Shown: piece after piece, positions 55,123 to 64,000 of the stretch | Position numbering within the stretch: position 1 is the first letter of the stretch | Layout of the letters: every line of letters starts with the position of its first letter | Source of the DNA: Bordetella sp. H567 | GTDB lineage: Bacteria; Pseudomonadota; Gammaproteobacteria; Burkholderiales; Burkholderiaceae_B | Assembly: GCF_001704295.1 (NCBI RefSeq) | Contig: NZ_CP012334.1 | Coordinates: 3,236,084-3,300,083 of the forward strand | Length of the DNA stretch: 64,000 bases | Direction of reading: 5' to 3' | Program-made: the position numbers and the translations under genes | Notes under the pieces: model-generated | Seen by the model: only the letters and a program-made list of their open reading frames with translations | Database searches by the model: none | What the model was told of the DNA's origin: nothing

Positions 55123-57818
55123 GCCCCCCGCTCGCCACCGTCCGGCTGCAACTGCACAGCGGCTTCACGCTGGCCGACGCATGCAGCCAGGTACCCTACT
55201 TCGCCCGCTTGGGCGTCAGCCACCTGTACTTGTCGCCCATCACCCGCGCCCGACCCGGTTCGCAGCATGGCTACGACGTCGTGGACCATGGCCAAGTCAA
55301 TCCGGAATTGGGCGGAGAGGATGCGCTGCGCGCGCTTGCCGCGGTGGCGCGCGCCGCCGGCCTGGGGCTGATCGTGGACATCGTGCCCAACCACATGGCG
55401 ACCAGCACCGACAATCCGTGGTGGCACAGCGTGCTGGCCCAGGGCCCCGCCAGTCCGCATGCCGAGTGGTTCGATATCGCGTGGGATAGCGTGGACCAGG
55501 ACCTGCATGGCAAGGTGCTGGCGCCGTTCCTGGGCAAGCCCTACGGGGAGGCGCTGGCCGCCGGCGATATCCTGCTGCGCCACGACGCGCAATCCGACCG
55601 CTTCTTCCTGGAGGTCCATGGCACGCCCTACCCGCTCGATGCCGAAAGCCTGCGCACGCATGGCCCGCGCGATGCCGGCGGCCTGGCGGACTACGACCCC
55701 GCCACCGAGGCCGGGCGCGAACGGCTGCATGGCCTGCTGGAACGCCAGCATTACCGGCTGGCCTGGTGGCGCGCGGCACCCGAGGAAATCAACTGGCGGC
55801 GCTTTTTCGAGATCAGCGACCTGATCGGCGTGCGCGTGGACCGGCCGGAAGTATTCGATGCCGTGCATGCGATGACGCTGCGCTTCTACGAGGAAGGACT
55901 GATCGACGGGGTGCGCGTGGACCACGTGGACGGCTTGAGCGATCCCATCGGCTATTGCAACCGCCTGCGCGCGGCGCTGGCCGAACGCCGTGCGCGGCGC
56001 CCCGAGCCCCTGCGCACGCCGGACCCGTACCTCGTCATCGAGAAGATCCTGGCCGACGACGAAACGCTGGATGACCGGTGGAAGGTCGACGGCACCACGG
56101 GCTACGACTTCATGAGCCAGGCCGGCGCGGTGCTGCACGATCCCACCGGCGAACAGACGCTGACGGACCTCTGGGAAAGCATATCGCGCGATCCGCGGCC
56201 GTTTTCCGCGGTGGCGAACGAGGCGCGCGACCTGATGCTGCTGCGCCACTTCCCGGCGGAACGGCTGGCCGCGGCGCGCGCGCTGCACCGCGTGGCGCGA
56301 CTGGACACGCGCACCCGGGACTGGGGCGAGTCGGCCATCCTGCGCGTGCTGTGGGACCTGCTGTCGGTGTTCCCCGTATACCGTATCTATGCGGACGAGC
56401 ACGGCTGGCATCACATGGACCGCGTGCGCTTCGAGCACGCCGCCACGCAGGCGCACGCACGCATCCGGCTGGACCGCGACGGCGACGACGGCCCGCTGCT
56501 GGAACTGATGTCCGGCTGGCTGGGCGGCGAACCGCCGGAGAACTTTCCGGCCGCCGAATGCGCGGCGCGGCGCGAGGCCATCCGCCGCTTCCAGCAGCTG
56601 ACGCCGCCGCTGACGGCCAAATCGTTGGAAGACACGGCGTTCTATCGCTACGGGCGGCTGCTGTCGCGCAATGAAGTGGGCGCCGATCCCGGGCTGTTTT
56701 GCATGGCGCCGGACGTCTTCCATCGCCGCTGCGCGGCGCGCGGGCGGCATTTCCCGCATGCGATGGTGGCGACTGCCACGCACGATCACAAGCGGGGCGA
56801 GGACACGCGCGCGCGCCTGGCGGCGTTGAGCGAAGTGTCCGCGCTATGGTCCGATACCGTCATGGATTGGATGAACCGGCATGTGCCCGCCACCTACAGC
56901 GGCGCCGGTACGCTGTCGCCGCATCCCGCGGATGTCTACATGCTGCTGCAGACCCTGGTGGGTGCCTGGCCGCTCGCGCTGCGGCCGGATGACGAGGCCG
57001 GGCTGCAGGCTTTCGGCGACCGCGTCTCCGCCTGGCAGCAGAAGTCCCTGCGCGAGGCCAAGCTGCGCACCAGCTGGGTGGTGCCGGACGCCACGTACGA
57101 AGCGGCCTGCGAAGACGTCTTGCGCAAACTGCTGGAGCCGGCCCCCGAAGCGGATGCGCCGGCCCGCGACATCGCGGCATTCGCCAACCGCATCGCGCCG
57201 GCGGGCATTGTCAACGGACTGTCGCAGACCCTGCTGCGCATGACCGTGCCCGGCGTGCCGGACCTTTACCAGGGCACGGAATTCTGGGATTTCAGCCTGG
57301 TGGATCCCGACAACCGCACGCCGGTCGACTATGCCGCACGGATGGCGGCGCTGGACGCCCCCGACGCGGCCGACCCGGAAGCGCTGCTGGCAAACTGGCG
57401 CGACGGCCACCTGAAGCAGGCCATCGTGCGCGGCGCGTTGCGGGCGCGGCGCGACCATGCCGACGTTTTCGAACAGGGCGGATACGTGCCCCTGCCCATC
57501 CTGGGACCGCGCGGGGCGCATATCCTGGCCTTCGTCCGCTGCCTGGAGGACCGGTGTGTATTCGTGCTGGCCCCGCGCCTGTGCGGCCAGGCGCTGCGCA
57601 CGGAGGCGGGCGACGACCCATCCGCCACGCCCACCGCCTTGCCGCGCATCGACGGCGACTTCTGGGACACGACGGCCGTCGTGCTACCCCACCGCTACGC
57701 GGGCGCCGCGCTGCGCGACGCGCTCAGCGGGCGCGAACGCCGCGTCGGCGCGGACAGCATCCTGCCGCTGGCCGAGGCGCTGGCCGATTTCCCGGTCGCG
57801 TTGCTGGTGGCGGCTTAG
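55119..57818 (+). CDS. treY: Malto-oligosyltrehalose synthase
   Basis: 899 residues from ATG 55119, overlapping the malQ stop (ATGA). It isomerises the reducing-end glucose of maltodextrin from alpha-1,4 to alpha,alpha-1,1, giving maltooligosyl-trehalose for TreZ. Motifs: TVRLQLHSGFTLADAC and LGVSHLYLSPITRARPGSQHGYD at the start, IVDIVPNHMA, nucleophile D268 (VRVDHVDGLSDP), E308 in YLVIEKILADDE, and the late VPGVPDLYQGTEFWDFSLVDPDNRTPVD. With treZ it completes the TreYZ route from glucan to trehalose, while treS can run the trehalose back to glucan. It is the last gene of the cluster. Confidence 0.97.
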   Translation: MSPPLATVRLQLHSGFTLADACSQVPYFARLGVSHLYLSPITRARPGSQHGYDVVDHGQVNPELGGEDALRALAAVARAAGLGLIVDIVPNHMATSTDNPWWHSVLAQGPASPHAEWFDIAWDSVDQDLHGKVLAPFLGKPYGEALAAGDILLRHDAQSDRFFLEVHGTPYPLDAESLRTHGPRDAGGLADYDPATEAGRERLHGLLERQHYRLAWWRAAPEEINWRRFFEISDLIGVRVDRPEVFDAVHAMTLRFYEEGLIDGVRVDHVDGLSDPIGYCNRLRAALAERRARRPEPLRTPDPYLVIEKILADDETLDDRWKVDGTTGYDFMSQAGAVLHDPTGEQTLTDLWESISRDPRPFSAVANEARDLMLLRHFPAERLAAARALHRVARLDTRTRDWGESAILRVLWDLLSVFPVYRIYADEHGWHHMDRVRFEHAATQAHARIRLDRDGDDGPLLELMSGWLGGEPPENFPAAECAARREAIRRFQQLTPPLTAKSLEDTAFYRYGRLLSRNEVGADPGLFCMAPDVFHRRCAARGRHFPHAMVATATHDHKRGEDTRARLAALSEVSALWSDTVMDWMNRHVPATYSGAGTLSPHPADVYMLLQTLVGAWPLALRPDDEAGLQAFGDRVSAWQQKSLREAKLRTSWVVPDATYEAACEDVLRKLLEPAPEADAPARDIAAFANRIAPAGIVNGLSQTLLRMTVPGVPDLYQGTEFWDFSLVDPDNRTPVDYAARMAALDAPDAADPEALLANWRDGHLKQAIVRGALRARRDHADVFEQGGYVPLPILGPRGAHILAFVRCLEDRCVFVLAPRLCGQALRTEAGDDPSATPTALPRIDGDFWDTTAVVLPHRYAGAALRDALSGRERRVGADSILPLAEALADFPVALLVAA

Positions 57819-57836
57819 GGGCTGTTGACAGGCCCT

Positions 57837-57881
57837 GGCCATGCGGCCGGCCGCCGGCCGCCGCCGGCGCAGCGCATGGCC
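57837..57881 (+). terminator. Long GC-rich stem-loop after treY
   Basis: GGCCATGCG (57837-57845) and CGCATGGCC (57873-57881) are a perfect 9-bp inverted repeat enclosing CCGG/CCGCC-rich sequence that can fold further. It begins 18 bases after the treY stop. There is no T tract, so it is a candidate end-of-operon structure rather than a classical intrinsic terminator. Confidence 0.45.
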
Positions 57882-58012
57882 GCTACAGCCGGCCCTCGCC
57901 CCGCACGCGACCTCCCCGCCGCCTGCATATGGGGCCCCCAGCCATACATTCCAGACCAGAAAAACACCATGAGTGGAAAACTGTTTTTCACTGAGGAGAA
58001 ATAGATAGGATC

Positions 58013-58031
58013 CTAATAATTAGCTTATAAT
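58013..58031 (+). promoter_or_regulatory. marR promoter with dyad operator
   Basis: A perfect TATAAT at 58026-58031 lies only seven bases before the ATG at 58039. Immediately upstream, CTAATAATTAG (58013-58023) is an 11-base palindrome with 5-bp arms, in the right place for MarR autorepression. No clear -35 is seen. A start at the usual distance from this -10 would give a leaderless or nearly leaderless mRNA. Confidence 0.55.
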
Positions 58032-58038
58032 TTTTCCC

Positions 58039-58524
58039 ATGAAAAAGCCCACCGATGCCCGTCTGGCGGTGCTTACCAGTCATATGCTGGTCATGCATCG
58101 CGCGTATCGCGCCGCGGCCGACAAGGCCCTGGCCGACTACGGCCTGTCGCAGGCCACTGCCTGGCCCGTGATCTGGGTGGGCCGGCTGGGCGACGGCGTG
58201 CGCCAGGGCGTGCTGGCCGATGCCATGGGCGTGGAAGGCCCATCGCTGGTCCGGGTCGTCGACCAGTTGCAAGCCGCCGGGCTGATCGAACGCCGCGAGG
58301 ATCCGCTGGACCGCCGCGCCAAGACGCTGCACCTCACGCAAGCCGGCCATGCACTGCGCGAACGCGTGGAGGAAATGCTGGTGAGCTTGCGTCGCCAGGT
58401 CTTCCGCGGTGTGGACGCGGCCGACGCGGACGCCTGCATCCGGGTATTCGAACGCGTCAAGGCTTCGCTGGCCAACATCGAGCCCATTCCAATGAGCACG
58501 GGCAAGCAGGAGCGGCGGCAATGA
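58039..58524 (+). CDS. MarR-family transcriptional regulator
   Basis: 161-residue winged-helix regulator. Helices and wing are seen in VLADAMGVEGPSLVRVVDQLQAAGLIERREDPLDRRAKTLHLT (given here in pieces: recognition helix GPSLVRVVDQL, wing RREDPLDRRAKTL). No Shine-Dalgarno precedes ATG 58039; the upstream sequence is the -10 box and TTTTTCCC. Its stop overlaps the FUSC transporter start by four bases, so it is the first gene of the efflux operon and very likely its repressor, released by aromatic acids or related ligands as in AaeR/EmrR-type systems. The inducer is inference. Confidence 0.88.
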   Translation: MKKPTDARLAVLTSHMLVMHRAYRAAADKALADYGLSQATAWPVIWVGRLGDGVRQGVLADAMGVEGPSLVRVVDQLQAAGLIERREDPLDRRAKTLHLTQAGHALRERVEEMLVSLRRQVFRGVDAADADACIRVFERVKASLANIEPIPMSTGKQERRQ

Positions 58525-60593
58525 AGCTCCCGACCGCCGAAGAAGCGCTGTTCTCCATCAAGGCCTACATCGGCGCGATGGCGGCACTCTACCTGTCCAT
58601 GCTGATCGACCTGCCTCGTCCGTTCTGGGCGGTGACCACCGCGTATATCGTGTCCCAGCCCTGGGCCGGCGCCGTGCGTTCCAAGGCCTTATTCCGCCTG
58701 GGCGGCACGTTCTTCGGCTGCGCGGCCGTGGTCTACCTGGTGCCCCGGCTGGCCAACTACCCAGTGCTCATGGTGCTGGCGCTGTCGCTGTGGGTGGGCG
58801 TCTGCCTGTATCTCGCCGTGCTGGACCGTACGCCGCGTTCCTATCTGTTCATGCTGGCGGGATACACCGCGGCGATGATCGGGCTGCCTAGCGTGACCGC
58901 ACCGGAAACCATATTCGACACCGGCCTGGCGCGGGTGGAGGAAATCAGCGCGGGCATCCTGTGTGCCATGCTCGCACACAGCCTCATTCTGCCGCGCGGC
59001 GTCGGCGGCGCGGTCATCGGCAAACTGGATGAGGCGCTGCGTGATGCGCGCGCCTGGATAGAGAACGCATTGCGCGGCGACACCGTCTCGCAAAGCGCGC
59101 GGGATCGCCGCGCGCTGGCCAACGACATAACGCAGCTGCGCCTGCTGGCTACCCACGTACCGTATGACACCGGCAACATCCGCTGGACGGCCCGTTCGGT
59201 GGCCGCCATGCAGGATCGGATGGCCGCGCTGACGCCCACCATATCGTCCATGGAAGATCGCCTGCGCGCCCTGCGAGCGTCCGGCCGTCCGCTGCCGGCG
59301 GAATTGCCGGCGCTGCTGGAGGACATCTCGGCCTGGGTGCAGGCCGGCCCGCGCGCCGACCGCGCCCAGGCCGCCGCGCTGCGCGCACGCGCCGCGAAGC
59401 TGGCGCCGCCGGTCCAGGCGGACGCCGGTTGGTACGATCTGCTGCTGGTCAGCCTGTCGGCGCGCCTGCGCGAGCTGATCGGCCATTGCGAACGCGGTTT
59501 CGCACTGCGGTGCGATATCGAGGCCGGCCTGTCCGGCGCGCCCGTGCGCACGCCACGTCAGGCGGCGACATCCAATCGTGCCCTGCACCACGATCACGGC
59601 ATCGCCTTGCTGTCGTCCGTCTCTGCGGCGGTGGCGATCAGTGCCGTGTGTGCCTTCTGGATCGGGACCGCCTGGACCCGCGGCGCCACGGCGGCGATGC
59701 AGGCGGCGATCTTCAGCTGCTTTTTCGCGACACAGGACGATCCAGTGCCCGGGATCAAGCAATTCCTCGTCTACACCGTCGTCTCCATTCCCCTATCCGC
59801 CCTCTATCTATTGGGTGTCCTGCCCGCGCTGCACTCCTTCGAGATGGTGGCGATGGCCATGTTTCCCGTGTGCTTCCTCTGCGGCATCTACATCGCACGC
59901 CCGGCCAGCATGGGCAAGGCGATGGCGGTGTTCTTCGGGTTTTCGGGCACGCTGGCGCTGCACGACACGAATACGGCGGACCTGGTGTCCTTCCTGGACA
60001 CGATGATCGCGCAGATCGTCGGCGTGGGCAGCGCCGCCGTGGTCGCCGCGCTGCTGCGCAGGATCAGCACCGAGTACAGCAGCCGGCGCATCCAGGCCGC
60101 CAACTGGCGCGAACTGGCGGACATGGCCACGGCGGACCGGCCGCCGGTGGGCAACAGCCACACCGTGCGCATGCTGGACCGCATCGGGCTGGTCTATACC
60201 CGGCTGGCCGTGCCCGCCCAGAACGATACGCCGGTGACCGAAGACACGCTGCTCGATCTGCGCGTGGGCAACGAAATCGCCGAACTGCAACGCGCGCGCC
60301 GCGGCCTGCCTGTCGCCGACGCGGCAATCCGGCCGGTCCTCTCCTGCCTGGGCGAGTGGTTCCGTGGCCGCATCCGCGGACGCGATGCGATGCCCGATGT
60401 GTTCCTGCCGCGTCTGGACCACGCCCTGTCGCGCGTGAACGCCACGCCCGCCGGCCCCGCGCGCGAGCGCGCCATCGTCGCGCTGGTCGGGCTGCGGCGT
60501 GGACTGTTTCCCCAGGCATCCGACTATATGCCGGCGCTGGCCTCGGCAAGGCCCGCCGCCACGCCGCAACCCGCACCCGGAGACGCATCATGA
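58521..60593 (+). CDS. FUSC-family inner-membrane efflux transporter (AaeB-like)
   Basis: 690-residue membrane protein with two hydrophobic blocks of about five or six helices each (residues 15-160 and about 365-510). Each is followed by a cytoplasmic domain. The first block begins AEEALFSIKAYIGAMAALYL and contains LPRPFWAVTTAYIVSQPWAG, the FUSC signature. AaeB/FUSC proteins export p-hydroxybenzoate-type aromatic acids with a HlyD-like adaptor, and genes for the AaeX-like and adaptor partners follow with four-base overlaps. The actual substrate is not known. Confidence 0.92.
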   Translation: MKLPTAEEALFSIKAYIGAMAALYLSMLIDLPRPFWAVTTAYIVSQPWAGAVRSKALFRLGGTFFGCAAVVYLVPRLANYPVLMVLALSLWVGVCLYLAVLDRTPRSYLFMLAGYTAAMIGLPSVTAPETIFDTGLARVEEISAGILCAMLAHSLILPRGVGGAVIGKLDEALRDARAWIENALRGDTVSQSARDRRALANDITQLRLLATHVPYDTGNIRWTARSVAAMQDRMAALTPTISSMEDRLRALRASGRPLPAELPALLEDISAWVQAGPRADRAQAAALRARAAKLAPPVQADAGWYDLLLVSLSARLRELIGHCERGFALRCDIEAGLSGAPVRTPRQAATSNRALHHDHGIALLSSVSAAVAISAVCAFWIGTAWTRGATAAMQAAIFSCFFATQDDPVPGIKQFLVYTVVSIPLSALYLLGVLPALHSFEMVAMAMFPVCFLCGIYIARPASMGKAMAVFFGFSGTLALHDTNTADLVSFLDTMIAQIVGVGSAAVVAALLRRISTEYSSRRIQAANWRELADMATADRPPVGNSHTVRMLDRIGLVYTRLAVPAQNDTPVTEDTLLDLRVGNEIAELQRARRGLPVADAAIRPVLSCLGEWFRGRIRGRDAMPDVFLPRLDHALSRVNATPAGPARERAIVALVGLRRGLFPQASDYMPALASARPAATPQPAPGDAS

Positions 60594-60808
60594 TCGGCGA
60601 AGTCAGTCTCTACGGCATCTATATGCCCTGGCTGCTGGTCCTGGCCATCCTCACGCTGGGCGTGTCGTGGTTCGTGCGCCGGCTGCTGGCCCTGACCGGC
60701 GTCTATCGCCTGGTATGGCACCCCGCCCTCTTCGATCTGGCGCTGTATGTCGTGCTGCTGTACGGCGTGGTCTGGATTTCACCGCACATTTTTTCGAGAA
60801 TCCCATGA
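60590..60808 (+). CDS. DUF1656 (AaeX-like) small membrane protein
   Basis: 72 residues from ATG 60590, overlapping the transporter stop; longer in-frame readings lie inside the transporter gene. It starts MIGEVSLYGIYMPWLLVLAIL and has two membrane segments separated by VRRLLALTGVYRLVWHPALFD, the conserved DUF1656 core. In AaeX/AaeA/AaeB operons this small protein is always between or beside the adaptor and transporter; its role is unclear. Its stop overlaps the adaptor start. Confidence 0.88.
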   Translation: MIGEVSLYGIYMPWLLVLAILTLGVSWFVRRLLALTGVYRLVWHPALFDLALYVVLLYGVVWISPHIFSRIP

Positions 60809-61716
60809 AGGTCCCTCACCTGCCCGGTCCCGCCGCATGGGCCCGGTTCGCCCTCACCGCCCTGCTGGTCATCGCCGCCGTCATTGCCGGCCGGCACCTG
60901 TGGGCGCACTACGAGCTGGAGCCCTGGACCCGGGACGGCCGCGTCAAGGCCTATGTCGTCCAGGTGGCCCCGGACGTCTCCGGCCTGGTCACGGCCGTTC
61001 CCGTGCACGACAACCAGGACGTGAAAGCCGGCGATGTACTGTTCGAAATCGACCGCGCGCGCTTCCAGCTGGCCTACGACCAGGCCAAGGCCGCCGTCGC
61101 ATCGGAAACCGTGGCGCTGCAACAGGCCACGCGCGATGCGCGCCGCAATCGCGAACTGGGCCAGCTGGTGTCCGCGGAGATCCGCGAACAGAGCCAGACG
61201 CACGTCGAACAGGCCGAGGCCGCGCTGGCCCAGGCGAAAGTGGCCCTGGAGGTCGCCAGCCTGAACCTGCAGCGCAGCCGCGTGGTGGCGGCCACGAACG
61301 GCCGCGTCACCAACCTCGACTTGCGCGTGGGCGCCTATGCCGCCGCGGGGCGTCCCGTGATGGCGCTGGTGGATTCCGGCAGCTTCTACGTGGAAGGCTA
61401 TTTCGAGGAAACCAAGCTGCCGCGCATCCATGAAGGCGACGGCGTCACGATTGCGCTGATGGGCGACCCGCGCGCCCTGCGCGGCCGCGTGGAAAGCATT
61501 GCACTGGGCATTGCCGATCGCGACCGCACCAGCGCCGACAACATGCTGCCGAACGTGAATCCCAATTTCAACTGGGTCCGGCTGGCGCAGCGCATTCCGG
61601 TGCGCGTGCATATCGACGACGTGCCGGACGGCGTGCGTCTCGTGGCCGGGCAAACGGCCACGGTATCGGTCCTGGGATCCGGCGAGCCCGAGGATGCCGG
61701 AAAGACTGCGGAATGA
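60805..61716 (+). CDS. HlyD-family periplasmic adaptor (AaeA-like)
   Basis: 303 residues from ATG 60805 (the longer frame upstream belongs to other genes). One N-terminal membrane anchor (about residues 12-30) is followed by DGRVKAYVVQVAPDVSGLVT, the lipoyl-like half motif VHDNQDVKAGDVLFEID, a coiled-coil hairpin (about 90-160) and the second half LDLRVGAYAAAGRPVMALVD. A beta-barrel region with YVEGYFEETKLPRI is the AaeA/EmrA signature. It should link the FUSC transporter to the outer-membrane channel encoded next. Confidence 0.92.
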   Translation: MKVPHLPGPAAWARFALTALLVIAAVIAGRHLWAHYELEPWTRDGRVKAYVVQVAPDVSGLVTAVPVHDNQDVKAGDVLFEIDRARFQLAYDQAKAAVASETVALQQATRDARRNRELGQLVSAEIREQSQTHVEQAEAALAQAKVALEVASLNLQRSRVVAATNGRVTNLDLRVGAYAAAGRPVMALVDSGSFYVEGYFEETKLPRIHEGDGVTIALMGDPRALRGRVESIALGIADRDRTSADNMLPNVNPNFNWVRLAQRIPVRVHIDDVPDGVRLVAGQTATVSVLGSGEPEDAGKTAE

Positions 61717-61726
61717 GGGCGGCATC

Positions 61727-63184
61727 ATGAACGGAATACGGTTTGCGCTTGCCGCCGCCGCGGCGGCTACGCTGGCGGCCTGCACCACAGTCGGCCCTGA
61801 CTACCACGTGCCCGAGCAGGCCGTGGTCAACCGCCCCGCGGCATCGGCGCCCTTCGCCGGTGCGCAGGGCAGCGCGGTATTCCTCGCGCAGGCCGTGCCC
61901 GGCGACTGGTGGCGGCTGTACGACGACCCGGCGCTGAACGCCCTGGTCGCCAAGGCACTGCAGGCGAACACGGATTTGCGCGTGGCGGCGGCCAACCTGG
62001 AACACGCGGACGCCATCGTGCGCGAAGCGCAGGCGCAGACCCGGCCCAGCGCCACCCTGAACGCATCGCCCACCTACGGCCATGTATCCGGCATCCAGGA
62101 GCTCGCACCGAATTACCGTCCACCGAACTCGTGGTCCTACAGCGGAAGCGCGGGGATTTCCTACCAGGTTGACCTGGTCGGCCAGATCCGCCGCACCATC
62201 GAGGCCGCCGGCGCCGACCGCGACGCGGCGCAAGCCGCCTACGATGCGACGCGCGCCGCCGTCGCGGCGCAGACCACGCGCGCCTACACAACGGCCTGCG
62301 CGGCCGGGATGCAGCTGGCCTCGGCGCAGCATTCGGTCGACGTGCAGAATGAATCGCTGCAAGCCACGGAGCGGCTGCAGCGCCTGGGCCGCGGCACGGC
62401 GCTGGATGTCACCCGTGCCCGCAGCCAGCTGGAACAACTGCGCGCCAACCTGCCGCCGCTGCAGGCGCAGCGGCGCACGGCCCTGTTCCAGCTTGCCACG
62501 CTGACCGGCGACACACCCGCGCAGTTCCCGCCCGAACTGGCCCATTGTTCCACCGTGCCGGCGTTGCGCCAGCCCATCCCGGTCGGCGACGGCGCCGCCC
62601 TGCTGCGCCGCCGAGCCGATATCCGCCAGGCCGAACGCAGCCTGGCGGCGAACAACGCCCTCATCGGCGTGGCCACCGCGGACCTCTATCCGAAGATCAC
62701 GCTGGGCCTGTCGGCGGCCTCGGCCGGCCCCGCCCAATACTTTGGTAATGCCAGCACCTTCAGCTGGAGCGTGGGGCCGCTGATCTCCTGGACGATACCC
62801 AACACGGGTGCCGTGCAGGCACGCATCGCCGAAGCAGAAGCGAATACGCGCGCCGCCTACGCGCGCTTCGATGCCACCGTGCTGAACGCGCTGCGCGAAA
62901 CCGAAAGCGCGCTGGAGGTCTATGCGCGCGAACTGGACCGCGACGCTTCCCTGCGCGCCGCGCGCGACGAGAGCGCGCAGGCCGCGAAGCAGGCAAGCAT
63001 GCTTTACCAGTATGGAAAGACGGATTACCTGACCGTGCTGGACGCGGAACGCACATTGGCCAGCAACGAAAGCGCCCTGGCCGCGTCGCAGGCGGAGCTG
63101 GCCAACGACCAGATCACCCTGTTCCTGGCGCTGGGCGGCGGGTGGCAGACGCAGGGCGATGAGCAAAAGGCCTCGACGCCCTGA
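61727..63184 (+). CDS. Outer-membrane efflux lipoprotein, NodT/OprM type
   Basis: 485 residues from ATG 61727; starting at 61694 would bury the signal peptide behind 11 odd residues. The signal ends in lipobox LAAC, followed by TTVGPDYHVPE, the classic start of NodT-family channels. Later motifs are WWRLYDDPALNALVAKALQAN, DLRVAAANLEHAD and a second copy of the repeat (TDLYPKITLGLSAA; WSVGPLISWTIPNTG). As in OprM/TolC, the two repeats form a trimeric barrel and tunnel. It starts 10 bases after the adaptor gene, completing a three-part efflux pump. Confidence 0.93.
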   Translation: MNGIRFALAAAAAATLAACTTVGPDYHVPEQAVVNRPAASAPFAGAQGSAVFLAQAVPGDWWRLYDDPALNALVAKALQANTDLRVAAANLEHADAIVREAQAQTRPSATLNASPTYGHVSGIQELAPNYRPPNSWSYSGSAGISYQVDLVGQIRRTIEAAGADRDAAQAAYDATRAAVAAQTTRAYTTACAAGMQLASAQHSVDVQNESLQATERLQRLGRGTALDVTRARSQLEQLRANLPPLQAQRRTALFQLATLTGDTPAQFPPELAHCSTVPALRQPIPVGDGAALLRRRADIRQAERSLAANNALIGVATADLYPKITLGLSAASAGPAQYFGNASTFSWSVGPLISWTIPNTGAVQARIAEAEANTRAAYARFDATVLNALRETESALEVYARELDRDASLRAARDESAQAAKQASMLYQYGKTDYLTVLDAERTLASNESALAASQAELANDQITLFLALGGGWQTQGDEQKASTP

Positions 63185-63288
63185 GCCGCATGCGCGACAG
63201 CTGGCGGCCGCGCACCGTGCCCCTGTCGCGGCGGTCGCGGCATCGCGCGTGCGGCAGAAAACCTGCCGCTCGCGCGACGGCGCCTGCT

Positions 63289-63990
63289 TCAGTGCAGCAC
63301 GGTTCCCGGCGGCGGCGCCTGGTTCAGGCCCAGTGCGGCTTCCCAGCTGCGCAGCGGCACGCAGGTCTGCAGACGCACCATGGCGCGTTCGATCAAGGCG
63401 GGGTGCAGCTCATGGCCCACCCGCGTGGCGATGTCGATGGTGGAATCGCCGTGCAGCGCATCCAGCCGCGCTTGCGCCTGGCGCGCATGCTCGGCCGGGA
63501 TGACGCTGTCATCGGCGCCATGCAGCAGATGGATGGTGGTGTATTGCGGCGGGCTGTGGGGCATCGAGGCATAGCGGCCTGAAAACGCCAGCACCCGCCC
63601 CGCCAGGCCGTCATGCGCGGCGGTGGCTTCCAACGCCATGATGGCGCCCTGTGAAAACCCGGCCAGCGCGGTGTCGCTTTGCAGCAAATGAAAGCGCAGC
63701 TGCGTGGACCGCACGTAGTCGACCAAGGCGGGCAAGGCGCGCGCTACCCGGGCGGGACGGTTGTCCTCATCGATGCCGCGCAGGGAAAACCATTGCCGCC
63801 CGTCTGCCGCGCCATCGAAGGCCTCGAAGCCCGCCGGCACGACGATGGCCGATTGCGGGAAGGTGCGTCGCACCGACGCCGCCAGCTCGCGCATATCCGC
63901 CGGCGTGCCGCCGGCGCCGTGCAGCAGGATGAATAACTGCCGCACCTCGCCTTCCACGGGAACGTATTCGATATCGCTGGAAAAACTCAT
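63289..63990 (-). CDS. Alpha/beta hydrolase, YpfH-like carboxylesterase
   Basis: 233-residue serine esterase. An oxyanion-hole motif FILLHGAGGTPADM is near residue 20, the nucleophile S113 is in AGFSQGA, the acid is in LLHGADDSVIP (D160/D161), and the base His is H193 in VGHELHP. This pattern and length match phospholipase/carboxylesterase (YpfH, Abhydrolase_2) proteins, cytoplasmic esterases acting on short acyl esters. Natural substrate unknown. It converges on the efflux operon with about 100 bases between stop codons. Confidence 0.88.
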   Translation of the reverse strand: MSFSSDIEYVPVEGEVRQLFILLHGAGGTPADMRELAASVRRTFPQSAIVVPAGFEAFDGAADGRQWFSLRGIDEDNRPARVARALPALVDYVRSTQLRFHLLQSDTALAGFSQGAIMALEATAAHDGLAGRVLAFSGRYASMPHSPPQYTTIHLLHGADDSVIPAEHARQAQARLDALHGDSTIDIATRVGHELHPALIERAMVRLQTCVPLRSWEAALGLNQAPPPGTVLH

Positions 63991-64000
63991 AGGCTGCTCC

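Overview
The window is GC-rich, densely packed bacterial chromosome, most likely from a betaproteobacterium of the family Alcaligenaceae, close to Bordetella or Achromobacter. The best evidence is four separate genes for Bug-type (Bordetella uptake gene) periplasmic solute receptors, together with a hut cluster using a HutC repressor, a phosphocholine-specific phospholipase C, and a combined GlgE/TreS/TreYZ alpha-glucan cluster. The species call is inference; no rRNA or tRNA gene was found.

Layout. 1-6.5 kb: end of a DUF2975-like membrane gene, a Tat-exported phospholipase C with an internal 15-bp repeat, a MerA/Lpd-like flavoprotein, a TumE/TumA-type toxin-antitoxin pair and a Bug receptor. 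6.7-16.3 kb: an MFS exporter, a second Bug receptor and a hut region (hutI divergent from hutC-hutU, with a dyad operator between them) followed by a third Bug receptor, an ornithine cyclodeaminase-like gene and a PhnD-like binding protein. No hutH or hutG/F lies in the window. 16.5-22.7 kb: a 25-residue membrane protein, an SDR, and a minus-strand cluster of a C45-type acyltransferase/hydrolase, a fourth Bug receptor and two NodB-type deacetylase paralogues, divergent from a LysR regulator. A 35-bp tandem repeat grows out of the 3' end of the acyltransferase gene.

22.7-34.7 kb is an accessory island of visibly lower GC. Nearly everything is on the minus strand: one 5'-truncated CdiA/FhaB-type toxin (32283-34208), then about 9 kb of small immunity-like genes, with short pieces of toxin C-termini between several of them. 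One immunity family occurs three times (two intact, one remnant) and a DUF2489 family occurs as two reciprocally damaged copies. No CdiB or full-length CdiA is present. I read it as an orphan contact-dependent-inhibition toxin/immunity array, built by module acquisition and recombination.

34.7-37.6 kb: an ATP-dependent DNA ligase coupled to its MBL-fold ligase-associated exonuclease. 38.1-57.8 kb: eight same-strand genes, glgA, glgE, treS-mak fusion, glgB, glgX, treZ, malQ and treY. Together they can make and branch alpha-glucan from ADP-glucose or maltose-1-phosphate, convert trehalose to maltose-1-phosphate, debranch glucan, and make trehalose from glucan ends. glgC and glgP are absent here. 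58.0-63.2 kb: a MarR-regulated AaeB/AaeX/AaeA-like efflux operon with its own outer-membrane lipoprotein channel. The window ends with a YpfH-like esterase.
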